A model generated the notes under the pieces. The model did no database searches, was not told where the DNA came from, and saw only the letters and a list, made by a program, of their open reading frames with translations. Shown one piece after another: positions 22,930-33,604 of a stretch of DNA of 64,000 nt. Source of the DNA: Calamus simplicifolius (lineage: Eukaryota; Streptophyta; Magnoliopsida; Arecales; Arecaceae); the NCBI GenBank assembly GCA_900491605.1, contig UESW01001791.1, positions 1-64,000 on the forward strand, written 5' to 3'. The position numbers and the translations under genes are program-made. Each line of letters starts with the position of its first letter. Position 1 is the stretch's first letter.

Positions 22930-23265
22930 GTATATTGTACCACACTACAATAGTGCATGCCAAGCATACCAACCATAACCATATCAAACTGGTAAGTGGT
23001 ACAGGAAATGTACCAAGTATCGGTATACTAAATTGATCCTATACCAGGTGTACCAATACTGTAACAAGATGGAACCAATATCGAGTCTAGTATTGAGATT
23101 GAAAAATTTATTCGCTATATCAAGATGGTACAAGAGATGTACCAAACCGATATGTGGTATAGAGGATGCACCAAGCATCAATATGCTAACTTGATCTTGT
23201 ACCAGGTGTACCAACACAGTATTAAGATGGTACCAATATTAGTTCCAGTATCAAGATAGAAAACC
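22930..23265. repeat. GGTAC-rich imperfect tandem repeat
   Basis: Two related halves. A block with GTGGTACAGGAAATGTACCA, TACCAGGTGTACCAA and AAGATGGAACC (about 22995-23075) recurs as GATGGTACAAGAGATGTACC, TACCAGGTGTACCAA and AAGATGGTACC (about 23125-23235). Several small palindromes centre on GGTAC. It resembles the pieces at 17240-17445, 23520-23700 and 38735-38935. Not assigned to a named family. Confidence 0.5.
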
Positions 23266-24224
23266 TTCTTCATAAGTAGATCAAGTTTAGTTTAATGGCT
23301 TAAGTAAGCTATCAAAGCTCAATTAGTCCATGAATCAACTTAATATTGTGATATTTATATGATAAGGCCTTCACTCCTGAGCTCAGACAACATAATATGT
23401 GTTATAATCATTAATGTAGTTACCCACAAATGTCCTTTGAAACTAATGGATCTCAAGAATGCAATTTGTCATAATGTTCCCTAAAGAATGATACTACAAT
23501 GACCTAGAAACTCACCCATGGTGTGTCAAACCAATGCATACCACCCCATACTGGGCATGCTATACTATATTAATACCAAGTCGAGACATAGTGCTGGTAT
23601 GTATTGAGTTTTTGTATGCTAAATTGACCCATGTATTGGACATATAGACGTTGTAATAGTATGATGCCACTGTAGGGTCCAGTACCAAGATGGAGAACTT
23701 TAACTTCACCCAAAATGATGAGCCAAAAAATATTATTTCAGTTCTTTGATCCTATATAAGTATCTAAGATCTACCCGACGTATAGCTAATATGAGATTAA
23801 CTACACACCAATACGGGCTTTCACATATTTTTCATATTTAAGCCTTTGCATCATCCATGTCAGGCTAAGGATGCAAATCCAAATTCAATCAAATCTGATT
23901 ATAAACACCACAAACCCACCCACAATGTCCCCTAATTCACATGGATCATGGGCCGGGTCCCCTCTAATACTATTTATAATGACCCAAGACCTCATCCATA
24001 AAGACTAGCCATAAGGTATTCTTTGAATTCTTCGATCTCATATAAGTACCCAACATCTACTTAGCATATAGCAGATGTAGGACTATACATATGCCAACAC
24101 ATGCTCTCACACATTTTAAGTTTGATAAACTTAGCCAAACTTACAGAGCTTTCCTCAAGAAAAAAATTAGCCACTGTAGCATATCACGTCTACTATTTGT
24201 AATTTGAATATCGACTTGGTCCTG

Positions 24225-24305
24225 AATAGAGTAGAGTGGAGAAAGCAGATTCATGTAGCCAACCCCATGTAGTTGGGAAAAGGCTTAGATGAGTTGAGAT
24301 GAGCA
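24225..24305 (+). repeat. Possible RTE-type LINE 3' tail
   Basis: ATTCATGTAGCCAACCCCAT, then GTTGGGAAAAGGCTTAGATG and a TGAGTTGAGATGAG end. This resembles the 3' end of plant RTE-type LINEs (CATGTAGCCGACCCC...GGGA.AAGGCTT followed by short tandem repeats). Only the tail is present. Assigned from memory of the motif. Confidence 0.35.
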
Positions 24306-27079
24306 TATCATATCTAGGAAATGCAATGTGTTGTTAGCTTAGTAATACAGTAGAGGGTTGCTTACACATAGTGTGAGCCAGAATGTAGTACTATTTATTA
24401 GCTCTTACTTATGGGTATCACATTGAAATGAATTTATATAGGTAGCCACACAGTAACATATTTTACTTCAAAAAGAAGATTAGAGATAAACTTACCACAA
24501 TATTTAAGTTTCCCATAACACTACCTATAATAGGAACTTCTGATAGTACTGATAGTATGCATATATCACTTAAATTTTGTTTTATGTATCTAAACATACC
24601 TAAATGTACCCAGGAGTTTCGTCGTAAGTTATGCTAATATTCATGTTGTTAATGTGCAGAATAATTATGTAAAATCAAATTGCATGATAATTTATTAGAA
24701 ATTATTCAAAGCACATGTTAAACTACAATCAATAAAGATATCTAGGATACTTTATGATCCTAGATGTGTATAGTTCACATAAAGAATGTGCTTATTTATA
24801 TAACAAATCTGTCCACCAGTCTAAACAATTAATCATGATTTATATTTTAAAGAAATGTGAATAAAGTAGTGTATCTTAGTTCTTTGCTCGTATATCACAA
24901 GTTTGGGCCCAAAATAGCACAATATATGTATGGTGTAGGTCCCTGATAACACAGTCATGATACACCATGCTTTTTCATGTTGTTCGTTTCTTGAAATCCA
25001 TGTTTATCCAAGGTTGATTTAATGATCCACCATACTGATGTTATATTGCGGGAATGTTTATCTTTATCTTTATTGGAAACACTTTCATCCCTCGCATGAG
25101 CAAGGAGTTACTGTCTCTAGCTCCAACTGAGGTATTTTGCAATCACTCACACCATTCAGCCATATTTTAGATCCTCCATGTACCTTTTAGCTTGGGCTAT
25201 GCTGTGATTGAAGTGATATCTACATGGCAAATTGTGCACTTTTCATCAGCCTAAATCAGTTCTGTAAAGTATTAATGCATGGCGGGAATAAGATAAACTA
25301 CAGGAGATGTTTGTTTTCCATATTTCAAGCCATTGCATACAGGCTTAAGACCATGTTCTTATATCCAAAGATCTAACGTTCTAGCATTATCACCAACTTC
25401 TTTCATGCGACAGAAAACTTGACTTCAGTGAGGTAAAAAGAAATGACCAATAAAATTTATTCATTTGTAATAGTGATAATGTAATTCTAAGTACAAATTT
25501 GCACACAACATCCTATCATATTTAAGAAAATGCACTTGCTGTCAAGCCCACCCAAATATGGTCCTTTCTATTGCAATACCTGTACTGATGAGATGCATGT
25601 CAAGCAGCCAGAAGAAGAGAAATATAGTTGCTATAATTCAAGGAAAGATAAAACTTGGTTGGAAAATTGTGTGATGATTTTTGATGGCAATTGTCAATCC
25701 AAAGATGAAAATATATGGAAACTCTTATCAATTTTCTTGTAAAAACAAACATAACAAGGTGATTTTGGTCACTAATGCTTGACTTGTTTCTTTATAGAAA
25801 ATTTTGAAGCCAATGCTTTATAATTTATATAATGGATGCCAACAGAGACCAGTAATATATAGCTCCAGAATAAGGAAGATATGCAAGTTTACAGTTGTGG
25901 AGGAGAAGGTGTGAGGATGTGGATTTGATTTGTAAAATGTTTTGAGGTGACAATGGCAATATAAATTTTGGGGAGGGCGCCAGTCTAGGATCCATGAGAC
26001 TGTTGCAGGTGAGGATGCGATAGATGGGGAAATAGGCACATTATAGAGGAAGGCATTAGAGGCAAGTACTTTTTTTAACCCTTTCTTTGGATAATTTGTA
26101 CTTATGTCCCATGCTTGAATATGAAATAATAAGATTTATGATTAAATTTAGATTTTGCTTGCTAAAGTATTGAATGGGTTTACAAGGTTCATTTTACGAA
26201 AAGATCATGATACTGACAATCCTTTCTGCCAAATGCAGGAGCTGGAGGTTGAATTTGGACCTAAATAATTTATTTTTCACATGGACTAGCAGGAAGAAAG
26301 ATACCATATCTCACCATAGTCTAAAGGTGGGTATCATGTGACGCCTGAATCAAACAATAAGGCTATCTAGCATCAATGCCTTATCCTCAATTCATTTCAT
26401 TTATGTCAAGAAACGTGACATAAATTTTTAACATTTCATGGCCGCTGCTTCTGTTTGACCAAATCCAACATACAGTGCATGTAGACAATTCACTAGTGTC
26501 TATGGTATGCATACCATATACTGCCTTATGCATTCTTCCAAGGATGAATTTGATAGCACATCTCACTTCTCGCCTTAGTCACGTTACTGAATGAATGTTC
26601 TACTGTAGACTTGTGTATCTTCTTTGGAAACTCCTCTGCCCTCTAAAGACATCATCTTGCATAAACATATATTTATGTTCTTCACAAACTATCCATATGG
26701 CACTTTCTGCTTTTTTTTTTTTTCTTTTTATTGGGCACCAGCTCTAACAGAGTCAAGTATTGTTGTGTTGTGTTTTTACCCTAACTTTAGTAGATGTTAA
26801 ACTTTGTAAGGAACTAATACAAATGGGAAGACAACATTCAATGATACACACCATACAATTACAGTAAAGAAAGAATGTAGATGGGTCTATATGCTTGAAA
26901 TGATGAAAAGAAGAAACCCTACATCATAATTAATTTTTACTGCAAACTATATGAAGCTATAATTCCTCAAAAATATGAAGCTAGAACTTGAGATTTATAA
27001 AAAATTATTAGGAGGCATCAAACTACATAAAGAACATGAAATGCATAAAGCCTTCAGAATTTCAGGAAAAAAAGACTAC

Positions 27080-27204
27080 CTAGAGAAAAATCAACAAGCT
27101 TTGCAGCAACTGCCACAGCAGACCCACTGGATGATCCTCCAGGTACTCGATCAGGAGCACATGGATTAGTAGGTGTGCCATAATGCGCGTTTTCTCCATA
27201 CATA
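27080..27204 (-). CDS. AMI1: AMI1-like amidase, second exon seen
   Basis: This 125-bp minus-strand exon reads MYGENAHYGTPTNPCAPD and RVPGGSSSGSAVAVAAKL, then VDFSL(G). GGSSSGS is the glycine/serine-rich amidase signature and holds the cis-serine of the Ser-Ser-Lys triad (Ser113 in Arabidopsis AMI1). Acceptor TGACAG precedes 27204 and donor GTAGTC follows 27080. It joins the exon at 27490 through a split codon (TG then T, Cys) and the exon at 20411 through a split Gly codon. Residues line up with Arabidopsis AMI1 without gaps at either junction. The intron before it (27205-27489) is short, 285 bp. Confidence 0.85.
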
Positions 27205-27489
27205 CTGTCACATAAATTATAATAATAAATTGGATGCTTTTGCTTATGGTACAAAAGTATTAAATTAAAATGAAGGGAAAAAAACTCCTTCCCAATACAA
27301 AAACATCAACTTGAAGATTGACTCGAATAATAATAATAAAGCAAATGCACATTAAACAGTACCCCTCCTAAAAAATTTCCAGTATAAGAAGCTAGGATGA
27401 ATTGGTGGGCAAAATTATGAGATAAGAATGCAACTCATGAAAATATTTATAAATAAACAAGAGAAAATATTATGATCAATGATTATAAC

Positions 27490-27642
27490 CAGTATGCCAT
27501 CTCATCCATGCCAGTTTTACCAACACAGATTGCGCCGGCCTCAATAAGTGCCAAAACAACAGGGGATGTGGAATTAGCTGGATCATGTGTTCTTGCCCAA
27601 TCAGGACTGCCAAAGCCCGTGACACGACCAGTGATATCAAAT
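27490..27642 (-). CDS. AMI1: AMI1-like amidase, first exon seen
   Basis: This 153-bp minus-strand exon encodes a block that begins (I)FDITGRVTGFGSPDWART and ends with GKTGMDEMAY plus two bases of a Cys codon. Acceptor GATTGCAG precedes 27642 and donor GTTATA follows 27490. The usual preceding exon of AMI1 ends in a Lys-Asp-Ile block containing the catalytic lysine (Lys36 in Arabidopsis). I found no such exon between 27650 and 39700, and the Tat element at 30298 lies in that interval. With the exons at 27080 and 20286 it gives one uninterrupted frame of about 134 codons, around one third of a full AMI1. A broken or very stretched gene are both possible. Confidence 0.8.
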
Positions 27643-28310
27643 CTGCAATCAAAGATTACATCGAATAAAAGTGTAGCGACGGGACTATATAACAATCAGA
27701 CACAAATCCAACATCAGCTCGTAACATGATCAACGATAACAGACAAGGACTTCCTAATAAATCCAGCAACTATTCCATTTCGACGGCAATTCATGAAGCT
27801 AGTTATTTGATCCAAGAGCTAATTTTAAGATTGTTAATTGTCATAGTGATTTACAGAAGTTAAGTCGTGAACTAGTAAATCTTGAAATACTAGTACTTTT
27901 CTAAACGTTATTAGAGAGTAATTGTTAGAAAAAGAAGGGAATAAAACGAAGTGATTTGAAGTTAAAGACACCGATCTCAATGTTTCTAAGTTTAACAATC
28001 CAAGTAAGTTTAAAAGGAGGGAGAGGGGCACGTACGTGACCTTGGCGAATCCGGTTGGATTCGGGCGGATCCCGCACCTTTTTATTTTTTTAATAAAAAT
28101 ATAAATTCAAAGATAAAAAGGTGACAGAATATAAAAAATAAATTTTTGCTATATTCAAATATAGCTTTTAAAAAAATCTACTTTTCTTTCTTTTTATAAT
28201 AGGAACTAATTATTTTTTTTATTTTTGGATGCACATGAATTTTAAAGTCACTATATTTTTTTTATTTTTTTTTATTTTTGAGCTTTATAAAGTATATGGA
28301 TCTAAGAATG
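27643..28310. other. Upstream of AMI1 exons, nothing recognised
   Basis: The expected first AMI1 exon was not found here. A small CG-containing stretch at about 28030-28075 stands out from the AT-rich context, but its translations match nothing I know. Confidence 0.45.
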
Positions 28311-28570
28311 GAAGAGATTGTCGAATTTAGGCTTGGTTATATCGAATATAACCAAATCTACTTTTATATATAGAGAGATAGATTCGATAAATGTAACTAC
28401 GTTTAAATCCAATCACCTCTTACACCCTTAGCTCAAGATGTGAAAGATAATTGAATTTAGGTTAGGTTATATTTGAATATAGTCAAATCTATTATATGTA
28501 TGGAAAGGTAGATTCGATGAATACAGCTAAGTTTAAATCCGATTACCTTTTATATCCTTAGTTCATACAG
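28311..28570. repeat. Tandem duplication, about 130-bp unit
   Basis: Two diverged copies, 28311-28441 and 28442-28570. Each runs from GAARGATWRTYGAATTTAGG through a GATTCGATRAAT block to CACCCTTAGCTC or TATCCTTAGTTC. Similar phrases (GAACTACATTCGAACATAGCC, about 28824) suggest a third, more degraded copy. Function unknown. Confidence 0.7.
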
Positions 28571-28877
28571 TTTAGGAATCTCAAAAATGAAAAAAATTAA
28601 AAAAGATAGGATGGCTCTAGAATTCGTATGTATCCAAAGATAAAAAATGATTGGTGTGTGTATATATATATGAGGTAAACTTGGCTACATTCCATTCATT
28701 CATCGTTCCTTCGGATTTATAAGGTTTATGAATCCTAATATAAAAAAGATATATAGAAAAGATGAGATGACTTCATAATCTGCACAAATTTAAGGATGAA
28801 CAAGACGGCCCGATTATAGATTGAACTACATTCGAACATAGCCAAGCCTACATATATATACACACATACGCGAGCGT

Positions 28878-28924
<47 letters not shown>

Positions 28925-28937
28925 CATATATATATGG
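28878..28937. repeat. CA and TA microsatellite
   Basis: An (AC)n run of about 12 units followed by a (TA)n run of about 17 units, with one small interruption. Confidence 0.95.
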
Positions 28938-30085
28938 AAGGGCTATTTATTAAATATTTTAAAAAATCATTTAATTATATACTTTTAAAATAATATTATT
29001 TGCAAATTTTTTTATTTATGAAAAGTTGACTATATTTAAAGGACATTGGTAGTAGGTCCATATTGAATGTTGACTAATACTAAGTAACTGCTAAGTATTT
29101 GCTTAAATAGTATCATTCTTGTCATTTGGATTCAATTTCAGTTAAAATCAATTCTTTAAATAAAATTAAAAAAATATAGGAATTAATTCCTCTTAAGTTC
29201 ATAAAAAAATTAATTCCAATAATTATTAACCATTGATTACTTTCCAACTACTAAATTCTTTTTCAAACTTAAGATATCCTTTCTTCCCAAAAATGGTTAT
29301 TTCTGATGCAATTTAAGGATATAAAAGTTTTCTTGTTAACATTGTTTTGCAACTCTAAAACTTGTTTGAAATAAGGTTAATATAAAGAGATAAAAATATT
29401 AATATATAATAAAATATTATATATATATATTATATTACTATATATATTATATATAATATTAATAGTGTATATTATTATATGCTATATATATTCATATATA
29501 TATAATAATATAATATATGGTGTAATTATTTAATATTATTAGTTTTAATGTTTCATTTTCTTTTCATCTTTGAAAGATTTTTGTCTTTCACCCTATTAAC
29601 CAATCCCCTTAGATTAACATGTTGAGATTTATCTTTTTGAAGAAATTTAATCTCATGCCAACACCCGAAGGAGAGGATAAAAAATTATAGAAATAATTTT
29701 TTTACCTCTTTTAACCTCATATTACACACATCCTAAGTAATAAATCATCACTTCAATTTATTACTTTGGAGTGACCATTTATTATAACTCAAGCGTAATG
29801 AATTCATTGAAGCCTTCATTATGTTAACAGCTCTATTGTTGCCTTACGGAATAATAGTAGTCACTTAAAATGATGCTTTTATGGCAAAAGAAATGGCATT
29901 TAAATAAATGATATCAGCATGAAATCATCTATTTAATAAATATTTAATATAAAATTATCACTTTAAGTGATAATCTTACATCAACCTAGCTCGCTTCGAT
30001 CTTCTCCCCCAAGTCTCAGACCTATATATCTTTTGATACTCAATCCCTGCAAGATACCTAATGTTTTTTTGCTTAAAATACTCAA
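28938..30085. other. AT-rich spacer, nothing recognised
   Basis: Very AT-rich, with a nearly pure A/T stretch at about 29395-29520 that could be the middle of an old MITE. No gene recognised. Confidence 0.5.

Positions 30086-30132
<47 letters not shown>
30086..30132. repeat. CA microsatellite
   Basis: An (AC)n run of about 23 units. The Val-Cys runs in open frames here are artefacts of it. Confidence 0.95.
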
Positions 30133-30136
<4 letters not shown>

Positions 30137-30370
30137 AAGCGATGTATAAAATTTGTATTGGATAATTTGAATTTAAATGGAATAAGTATAGACATCGATA
30201 TATACGTACATAATTCAAATAGTTTTACAATATTAATGTAGATAGAAAATAAAAATTCCAAATTACATATATAAACGATGATTATATCCTAGTTACCTGT
30301 TGAGGGTAAAACCGTCATTACGTTAATATCCGTGCGAGGTGGCTAAGGCTAACCTCCTCCCTTCGGTCCC

Positions 30371-30626
30371 TCCGGGCTTCCATAGCTCGGCTCCTTCCGG
30401 GCTCCGTAGCTCGGCCCCTCCGGGCTTCCATAGCTCGGCCCTTCCGGGCTTCCATAGCTCGGCCCCTCCGGGCTTCCGTAGCTCGGCCCTTCCGGGCTTC
30501 CATAGCTCGGCCCTTCCGGGCTCCGTAGCTCGGCCCTTCCGGGCTTCCATAGCTCGGCCCTTCCGGGCTTCCGTAGCTCGGCCCCTCCGGGCTTCCATAG
30601 CTCGGCCCCTCCGGGCTTCCATAGCC
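30371..30626. repeat. Tandem array in 5' LTR, 25-bp unit
   Basis: About ten copies of CATAGCTCGGCCCYTCCGGG plus CTTC. The unit contains GCCC-YTCC-GGGC, a short hairpin. The phrase CATAGCTCGGCC is also the core of the different 64-bp arrays in the LTRs at 8172 and 13596. Long open frames across it on both strands are by-products. Confidence 0.95.
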
Positions 30627-30923
30627 CAGCTCGGCTTCAGCGATCCACAACCTAACTTACCTCCGCGGAACCTGACGCGGGAGAGCCCAGGCCTACCCGA
30701 ACGGCATCCTAGACAAGGAATCATGTCGGGACGTGGCCTAAGCCTATCGTAACCGCCCCAGGCCTACACCAGATCTCGAGACATCAAGGAGCTCTCCCAG
30801 CCGTCGATCCCTTAACAAACGGGTACGGATTCTAACGGCCCCACAACGGCCTGATTCTGTCCGCCTCCGTATCGTAACAACCTCCGAACCTTCCAGAAGG
30901 CGCTCAAGATCCAGGTGACAGTC

Positions 30924-30957
30924 TATAAATATCAGATTCGCAGATTCCCTCAGGTAC
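30924..30957 (+). promoter_or_regulatory. LTR core promoter
   Basis: TATAAAT at 30924-30930 and CTCAGGTAC at 30949-30957, with the same spacing of 25 as in the LTRs of the other Tat element. A (CT)n run follows, a common feature of plant 5' leaders. Confidence 0.6.
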
Positions 30958-30964
30958 GCAACTT

Positions 30965-30998
<34 letters not shown>

Positions 30999-31236
30999 GC
31001 ACTTGCTCCCGCTCCCGGAGCCTCCGATTGGCCGCCCCCGGAGAGGTCTCCCGGAGAGATCCACCTCCCCACTGTCTGGTTGATCGCCGATTTCTTCTCC
31101 ACTGACTTGAGCGTCGGAGGGTCTTCCGCGGAGGACCACCCCCAGTCCCCCCGCGTGTGGACTTCTTTTGCAGGTCCGCCCCCTCTTCCTGGAGATCGAC
31201 CGCGCCCGAGTCGGAGGACGGATCCCGGCGGCAACA

Positions 31237-31260
31237 GATTGGCGCTAGAGGAAGGGCCTC
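31237..31260 (+). other. Primer-binding site region
   Basis: GATTGGCGCTAGAGGAAGGG directly after the LTR. The TTGGCGCT type start is usual in Tat and Athila relatives. The exact tRNA was not identified. Confidence 0.6.
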
Positions 31261-31317
31261 AAGTCCCATTAAAACTTGAAGAAAGGAGACAAGGATCTCC
31301 GGAGAAGAACCTCTCCA

Positions 31318-32976
31318 ATGGCCAACCGGAGGAGAGCAACCTCTGATGCCCAAGATCAGGTCGCCTCCCAGAGGCCTGATCCGACTGGCGCCAGCGCCAC
31401 AACCCCCACCGGTCGAGACTCCGTCGCCGCCTGCCATCCGGTGACCCAGGACCAGTTCGCTACGCTGGTCCAACAAGTCCAGGCCCTTACCCACCTGGTA
31501 CAGGAGCGCCTTGCCTCCTCCTGCTTCGCATCCTCAGAAGGAGGCGGCGATTTCTTCTTCGCCGGCGACCTCCTCCTCTGATCCGCATGAATCAGCGGAT
31601 CCCCCACATCGCCCCAGGGGGACAAACCGGTCCCGCGAACCGGTTATGATAGAGATCCTCCCAGATCTCGGCGAGCCCGCTCCCTCTCCCGGCGACATCT
31701 CACCATGATTCCACGCCATCCTTGCGATTCTCGCGCCCAGCCCTCCTCTAGCCGGTGAGGAGGAGATCCGCCGTCAGATCCAGGAGATGCGTCAGGAGCT
31801 GGACGCCGCCAAGCAGACCCATCTGCCCCAGCCCAAGGCGAGCAGGGCATCCCTTTCTCTAAGGGAATCATGGAGGAAGTGATTCCCTCCCATGTCAAAC
31901 TGCCAGCCGTCGAGCCCTATCACGGCTCCACTGATCCGGACGACCATCTCAGTAGCTTCCGGTCAATAATGATGTTCCACGGAGCATCTGATGCGGTCCT
32001 CTGCCGAGCCTTCCCATCCACCCTCAGAGGATCCGCCCGAACCTGGTTCAACGCCTTGAAACCGGGTTCCATTGATTCATTCGACGAGCTGAGCCACCTT
32101 TTTATTGGCCAGTTCGTCAGCAGCCGCCGCCATCGACGAAGATCCGACTCCCTCTCCGAAGTCAAGCAGAGAGAGGGGGAGTCCTTGAGGAATTACCTTG
32201 GCCGTTTCAACAAGGCCATGTTAGAGGTGGACCACCTTAATCATGAGGTGGCTATGTCCGCCCTGGCGGGGGGAGTTTCGAAGGAGAGCGACTTCTACCT
32301 GGCAATGGAGGTCAGCTACCCCCCATGTCTCTCTGATATGATGGCCCTTGCGGACAAGTACGCTAGGGTCGAGGAGTCGCGGAGATGCCCGCGCTGAGCA
32401 AGCGAAGAAGCAAGAGCCCAAAGTCCCCGACAGGCACCGTCCCGTCCGTCGGCCAAGTCCGCCTCGCCGCCAAAGAGTCCCTCCGCTGCCGCCAAGGAAT
32501 CGCTCCCGGAGTCCTCCCAGGCGATTCGATCGCTATACTCCGCTGACTGTGCCCCGGGCGCAATCCTCATGGAGATAGAGCGCCAACTTCCCCGGCCAGT
32601 ACCTCTCCGAGGGAACCCGACCCGAAGAGATCCCGCCAAGTACTGCCGCTACCATAGGGAGCATGGTCATGACACTGAAGAATGCTGGCAGCTGAAGAAT
32701 GAAATAGAGAGGCTGATTCGGCGGGGACGGCTGGATCAGTTCAGGAGGGCGCCCGAGCCGCAGCAACAAGGAGGTGACCGCCAGCCCGAGCTCCCACAAC
32801 TCCCTCCTCCACCAAATCCGCCCGTGGTTGGCCGTATCAACATGATTGAGGAGGCCGGCGGATCGAGCTCCAGGGGCGACGGTGATGAACCGGTGCCAAA
32901 GAAGGCACGGACAGGCGAACTCTCCTTCTCCGATGATGATCTTCTGGGATACAACTCCCCCACGATGACGCACTAG
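31318..32976 (+). pseudogene. gag of Tat element, frameshifted
   Basis: Capsid precursor of the element. The start is MANRRRATSDAQ (31318). A frame change follows near 31560. The capsid core runs through 31870-32397, with PYHGSTDPDDHLSSF, FPSTLRGSARTWFNAL and GESLRNYLGRFNKAM, the retrotransposon gag family pattern. After another shift a zinc-knuckle-like region reads YCRYHREHGHDTEECWQLK (about 32640-32697), typical for this lineage, followed by a proline-rich tail. Two or more frameshifts make it non-functional as assembled. The codon use is much richer in G and C than the surrounding DNA. Confidence 0.85.
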
Positions 32977-32984
32977 TTGTATCC

Positions 32985-33604
32985 CTTAATTTGAACAATT
33001 ATGATGTAAGCCGAATCCTCGTTGATAGTGGAAGCTCGGTAAACGTTTTGTACCTCGGTGTGTTTGCCAGGATGAAATTGCTCATGGAAAACCTTCGAGC
33101 CGTGGATTCCACCCTGATGGGATTCACCGGCGACGTCATCATCCCGGAAGGAATCGTCACCCTGACGGTCCGCGCGGGAACCTGGCCCCTTGTGACCATT
33201 GTACAGACCGATTTCCTAGTGACCGACCTCAGGTCCCCATACAACGCCATATTCGGCAGGCCTGGCTTGATGTCCCTCAAGGCAGTTGTCTCTATCCCGC
33301 ATCTGTCTATGAAGTTCCCCACCGAGCAAGGAGTTGGAGTGGTTCGGGGAAGTCAAGCCATGGCTCGGCAATGTTTCGTTACGAGCCTTCAGTCTAGAAT
33401 GCCCGAAGTTGACGGGCTAGACGCTCGCGAAGACTTCGCCGAACAACGGGGAGAACCGGCAGAAGAATTGGAGGAAGTACCATTGGACGAAGCTCGGCCC
33501 GACCGAACCACAAGGATCGGGTCGCTACTCAAAGGAGAGCCTCGGCACAGATTGATCAGTTCCTCCAAAGCAATGCCGACATCTTCGCCTGGACCGCCTC
33601 CGAC
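32985..33604 (+). pseudogene. Aspartic protease of Tat element
   Basis: The polyprotein-cleaving protease. The active-site motif ILVDSGSSVNVLY is at about 33012-33050 and the flap-side motif YNAIFGRPGLMSLKA at about 33241-33285. Its frame is shifted relative to the gag end, and another shift occurs near 33560-33605, where RT begins in a different frame. Confidence 0.85.

Larger units (their letters stand above)
20412..27079 (-). other. AMI1: Long AMI1 intron with repeats
   Basis: Intron of 6668 bp between two phase-matched exons. It starts GTAGTC at 27079 and ends with CAG at 20412. It holds a Tourist-like MITE (21506-22228), a GGTAC-rich repeat (22930-23265), a possible LINE tail (24225-24305) and otherwise AT-rich sequence. 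Open stretches inside it (for example 21235-21606 and 25530-25742) show no known motif. Confidence 0.7.
30298..31236 (+). repeat. 5' LTR of second Tat element
   Basis: 939 bp, starting TGTTGAGGGTAAAACCGTCA and ending GGCGGCAACA. Its start, promoter region and end align with the LTRs at 7885 and 13302, but it is half their length because its tandem array is different and shorter (30371-30626). TATAAAT is at 30924-30930. A CT microsatellite (about 30970-30998) lies just after the likely transcription start. Confidence 0.85.

Noticed and set aside
20286..27642. OEP64/TOC64 instead of AMI1
   Set aside because: OEP64 homologues lack the intact GTDTGGS and carry changes in the amidase motifs. Both serine motifs are intact here.
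29976..30218. Minus-strand open frame with a Val-Cys run
   Set aside because: It is produced by the CA microsatellite.
30318..30752. Repeat-rich open frames on both strands (Ser-Ala-Pro-Gly and Glu-Ala-Arg-Lys types)
   Set aside because: By-products of the 25-bp array in the LTR. The same DNA is open in several frames on both strands.
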